Below, in pieces: positions 62,799 through 64,000 of a DNA stretch of 64,000 nucleotides. Numbering within the stretch: position 1 is the first letter of the stretch; every line of letters starts with the position of its first letter. The notes under the pieces were generated by a model. It was not told the DNA's origin and did no database searches. It saw only the letters and a program-made list of their open reading frames with translations. Position numbers and translations under genes: made by a program. The stretch spans positions 266,464,534-266,528,533 of the forward strand of contig NC_089493.1 of NCBI RefSeq assembly GCF_036850765.1. The letters are read 5' to 3'. This DNA comes from Saccopteryx bilineata. Taxonomy: Eukaryota; Chordata; Mammalia; Chiroptera; Emballonuridae.

Positions 62799-63818
62799 TT
62801 ATTGTGTTCTTCTTGGAGCTTTTACTTGTGGCTCTGTTTTTTTTTTGTTCTTTGTATCTGATTGGAGAACCCCCTTTAGTAATTCCTGGAGTGGGGGTTT
62901 TCTGATGATAAATTCCCTCATCTTTTCTGTATCTGTGAATGTTTTTATTTCTCCTTCGTATTTGAAGGATAGCTTTGATGGGTATAGTATTCGTGGCTGA
63001 AAGTTCCTCTCTTTCAGGACTTTAAATATTGGGGTCCACTCTCTTCTAGCTTGTAGAGTTTCTGCTGAGAAATCTGATGATAATCTAATGGGCCTTCCTT
63101 TATATGTTGTATTCTTCTTTTCCCTGGCTGCCTTGAGAATTTTTTCTTTGCTGTTGGTTTGTGTCAATTTCATTATGATATGCCTTGGAGTAGGTTTGTT
63201 GGGGTTAAGAAAACTTGGAGTTCTGTTTGCTTCTTGAACTTGAGGCTTTAGTTCTTTCCACAGGCTTGGGAAGTTCTCATCAATTATTTGTTTAAGTATG
63301 TTCTCCATTCCATTTTCTCTCTCTTCTCCCTCTGATATACCTATTATTCTTATGTTATTCTTTTTGATGGAGTCAGATAATTCTTGTAGGGCTATCTCAT
63401 TTTTTTTAATTTTTGAGTCTCTTTCTTCTTCTCTCTGTTGTGCCTCAAGTTGCTTGTCTTCTATTTCACTAATCCTCTCTTCTATCTGACCTGTTCTATT
63501 AGCTAAGCTTGTTACTTCGTTTTTCAGCTCGTGAATTGAGTTTTTCATCTCTGTTTGATTTGTTTTTATAGTTTCAATTTCCTTGGCCATATATTCTTTG
63601 TGTTCATGGAGTTGTTTTCTGAGCTCCCTATATTGCCTTTCTGTGTTTTCTTGTATATCTCGGAGGATTTTTAGGATTTCTATCTTGAATTCTCTGTCAT
63701 TTAGCTCCAAGGTTTCCAATATATTAAATTTTTTCTCCATAGATTTTTCCTCATCTAGCTGTGTTACCTCTCTTTCTTTTGTATCCATGATATTCGATTT
63801 TCTCTTCCTTAATGGCAT
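62799..63818 (-). CDS. LINE-1 ORF1 protein, RNA-binding chaperone
   Basis: 339 codons, uninterrupted, the usual size of L1 ORF1p. The protein trimerises and coats L1 RNA in the cytoplasm. Residues about 40-150 are a heptad-rich coiled coil ('EIETIKTNQTEMKNSIHELK'). An RRM-like domain begins near 153 ('NNIRIIGISEGEE') and continues to 'RHIIMKLTQTNSKEKILKAA'. The C-terminal domain has the conserved 'QARREWTPIFKVLKERNFQP' and 'LYPSKLSF' segments, and a basic tail follows. The start is the first ATG, followed by 'PLRKRKSN'. Confidence 0.96.
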   Translation of the reverse strand: MPLRKRKSNIMDTKEREVTQLDEEKSMEKKFNILETLELNDREFKIEILKILRDIQENTERQYRELRKQLHEHKEYMAKEIETIKTNQTEMKNSIHELKNEVTSLANRTGQIEERISEIEDKQLEAQQREEERDSKIKKNEIALQELSDSIKKNNIRIIGISEGEERENGMENILKQIIDENFPSLWKELKPQVQEANRTPSFLNPNKPTPRHIIMKLTQTNSKEKILKAAREKKNTTYKGRPIRLSSDFSAETLQARREWTPIFKVLKERNFQPRILYPSKLSFKYEGEIKTFTDTEKMREFIIRKPPLQELLKGVLQSDTKNKKKTEPQVKAPRRTQ

Positions 63819-64000
63819 CTGAGGGTGGTTTTGTTGATAGTATTAATGAGATTTAATAAAGAATAAAAAGTTAAAAAAAATAAAAAAATAACAAATCGAA
63901 AAGAGTTGTTTTTTTTAAAAAAAATTAATAATGAAATAAAGAAAAATAAAATAAAATAAAAATTTTTTAAAAAAGGAAATTATTCCCCCCCTCTTTTTTT
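63819..64000 (-). other. LINE-1 5' UTR, partial
   Basis: A/T-rich sequence upstream of ORF1, with several A-rich runs and a 'GAGGGGGGGAATAATTTC' segment. It is cut by the window edge. No promoter motif is assignable. Confidence 0.7.

Larger units (their letters stand above)
58403..64000 (-). mobile_element. young LINE-1, 5' end beyond the window
   Basis: It reads on the minus strand from the window edge to a poly(A) tail at 58403-58425 (poly(T) on the plus strand). Both ORFs are open. The 3' UTR (58667-58426) is short and contains the G-rich polypurine tract typical of mammalian L1 (C-run 'CCCCCCTCCCCCCCG' at 58613-58628 on the plus strand). At least 180 bases of A-rich 5' sequence precede ORF1. 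The right-hand end is missing, so the target duplication cannot be checked. Intact frames suggest a recent insertion. Confidence 0.95.

Overview
This is mammalian nuclear DNA, most likely from a bat. The evidence is very dense tRNA-derived SINEs of chiropteran type (an approximately 370-bp 'CCCTGGCCGGTTGGCTCAG...' family and several VES-like relatives), recently active hAT and Tc1/mariner-class DNA transposons, and a LINE-1 of mammalian type. The 370-bp family resembles, from memory, the Rhin-1 SINE of horseshoe bats, so a rhinolophoid bat is my best guess; the lineage is inference. The single-copy genes identify the locus as the CLDN4-METTL27 interval of the Williams-Beuren region (human 7q11.23).

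Layout. 1-15.6 kb: old L1 fragments (mostly minus strand) shredded by SINEs, one mariner MITE and one 700-bp hAT element. 15.6-18.4 kb: a repeat-poor GC-rich stretch without a recognisable gene. 18.4-25 kb: SINEs, a pogo-like element carrying the 3' end of a transposase gene, a Tigger element with a decayed transposase tail, and an LTR fragment. 25-34.6 kb: largely single-copy sequence with MIR/L2 relics, one hAT MITE and one larger hAT. 35.3-37.1 kb: CLDN4, one intact 209-codon exon with TATA box and poly(A) signal. 37.9-42.35 kb: METTL27 on the minus strand, five coding exons plus a probable non-coding first exon; all splice sites and reading phases fit and give 242 residues. 42.5-51.7 kb: MER5/MER20-like relics, a Tigger MITE and three nested hAT copies, each with an 8-bp target duplication. 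52-55.7 kb: four solo LTRs of an endogenous retrovirus group, each with a 5-bp target duplication, one nested in another. 56-58.4 kb: more SINEs and an inverted copy of an unidentified repeat. 58.4-64 kb: the 3' six kilobases of a LINE-1 on the minus strand with both ORFs open.

CLDN4 (a tight-junction membrane protein) and METTL27 (a putative class I methyltransferase) converge tail to tail; nothing in the sequence suggests a functional link. CLDN3 and TMEM270, the expected flanking genes, are not seen.

SINE family names used below: A = Rhin-1-like, about 370 bp, ending in 'TTCAGAAAAATAC' plus poly(A). B = 'GCCTGACCAGGCGGTGGCGC...', about 330 bp, ending in CT-rich sequence plus poly(A). C = 'GCCTGACCTGTGGTGGCGC...', about 190 bp. 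D = 'GCCCTGGCTGGNTAGCTCAG...', about 150 bp, the most diverged. TSD = target-site duplication. SINE borders are good to about 10 bp at the poly(A) side. All family calls are by eye.
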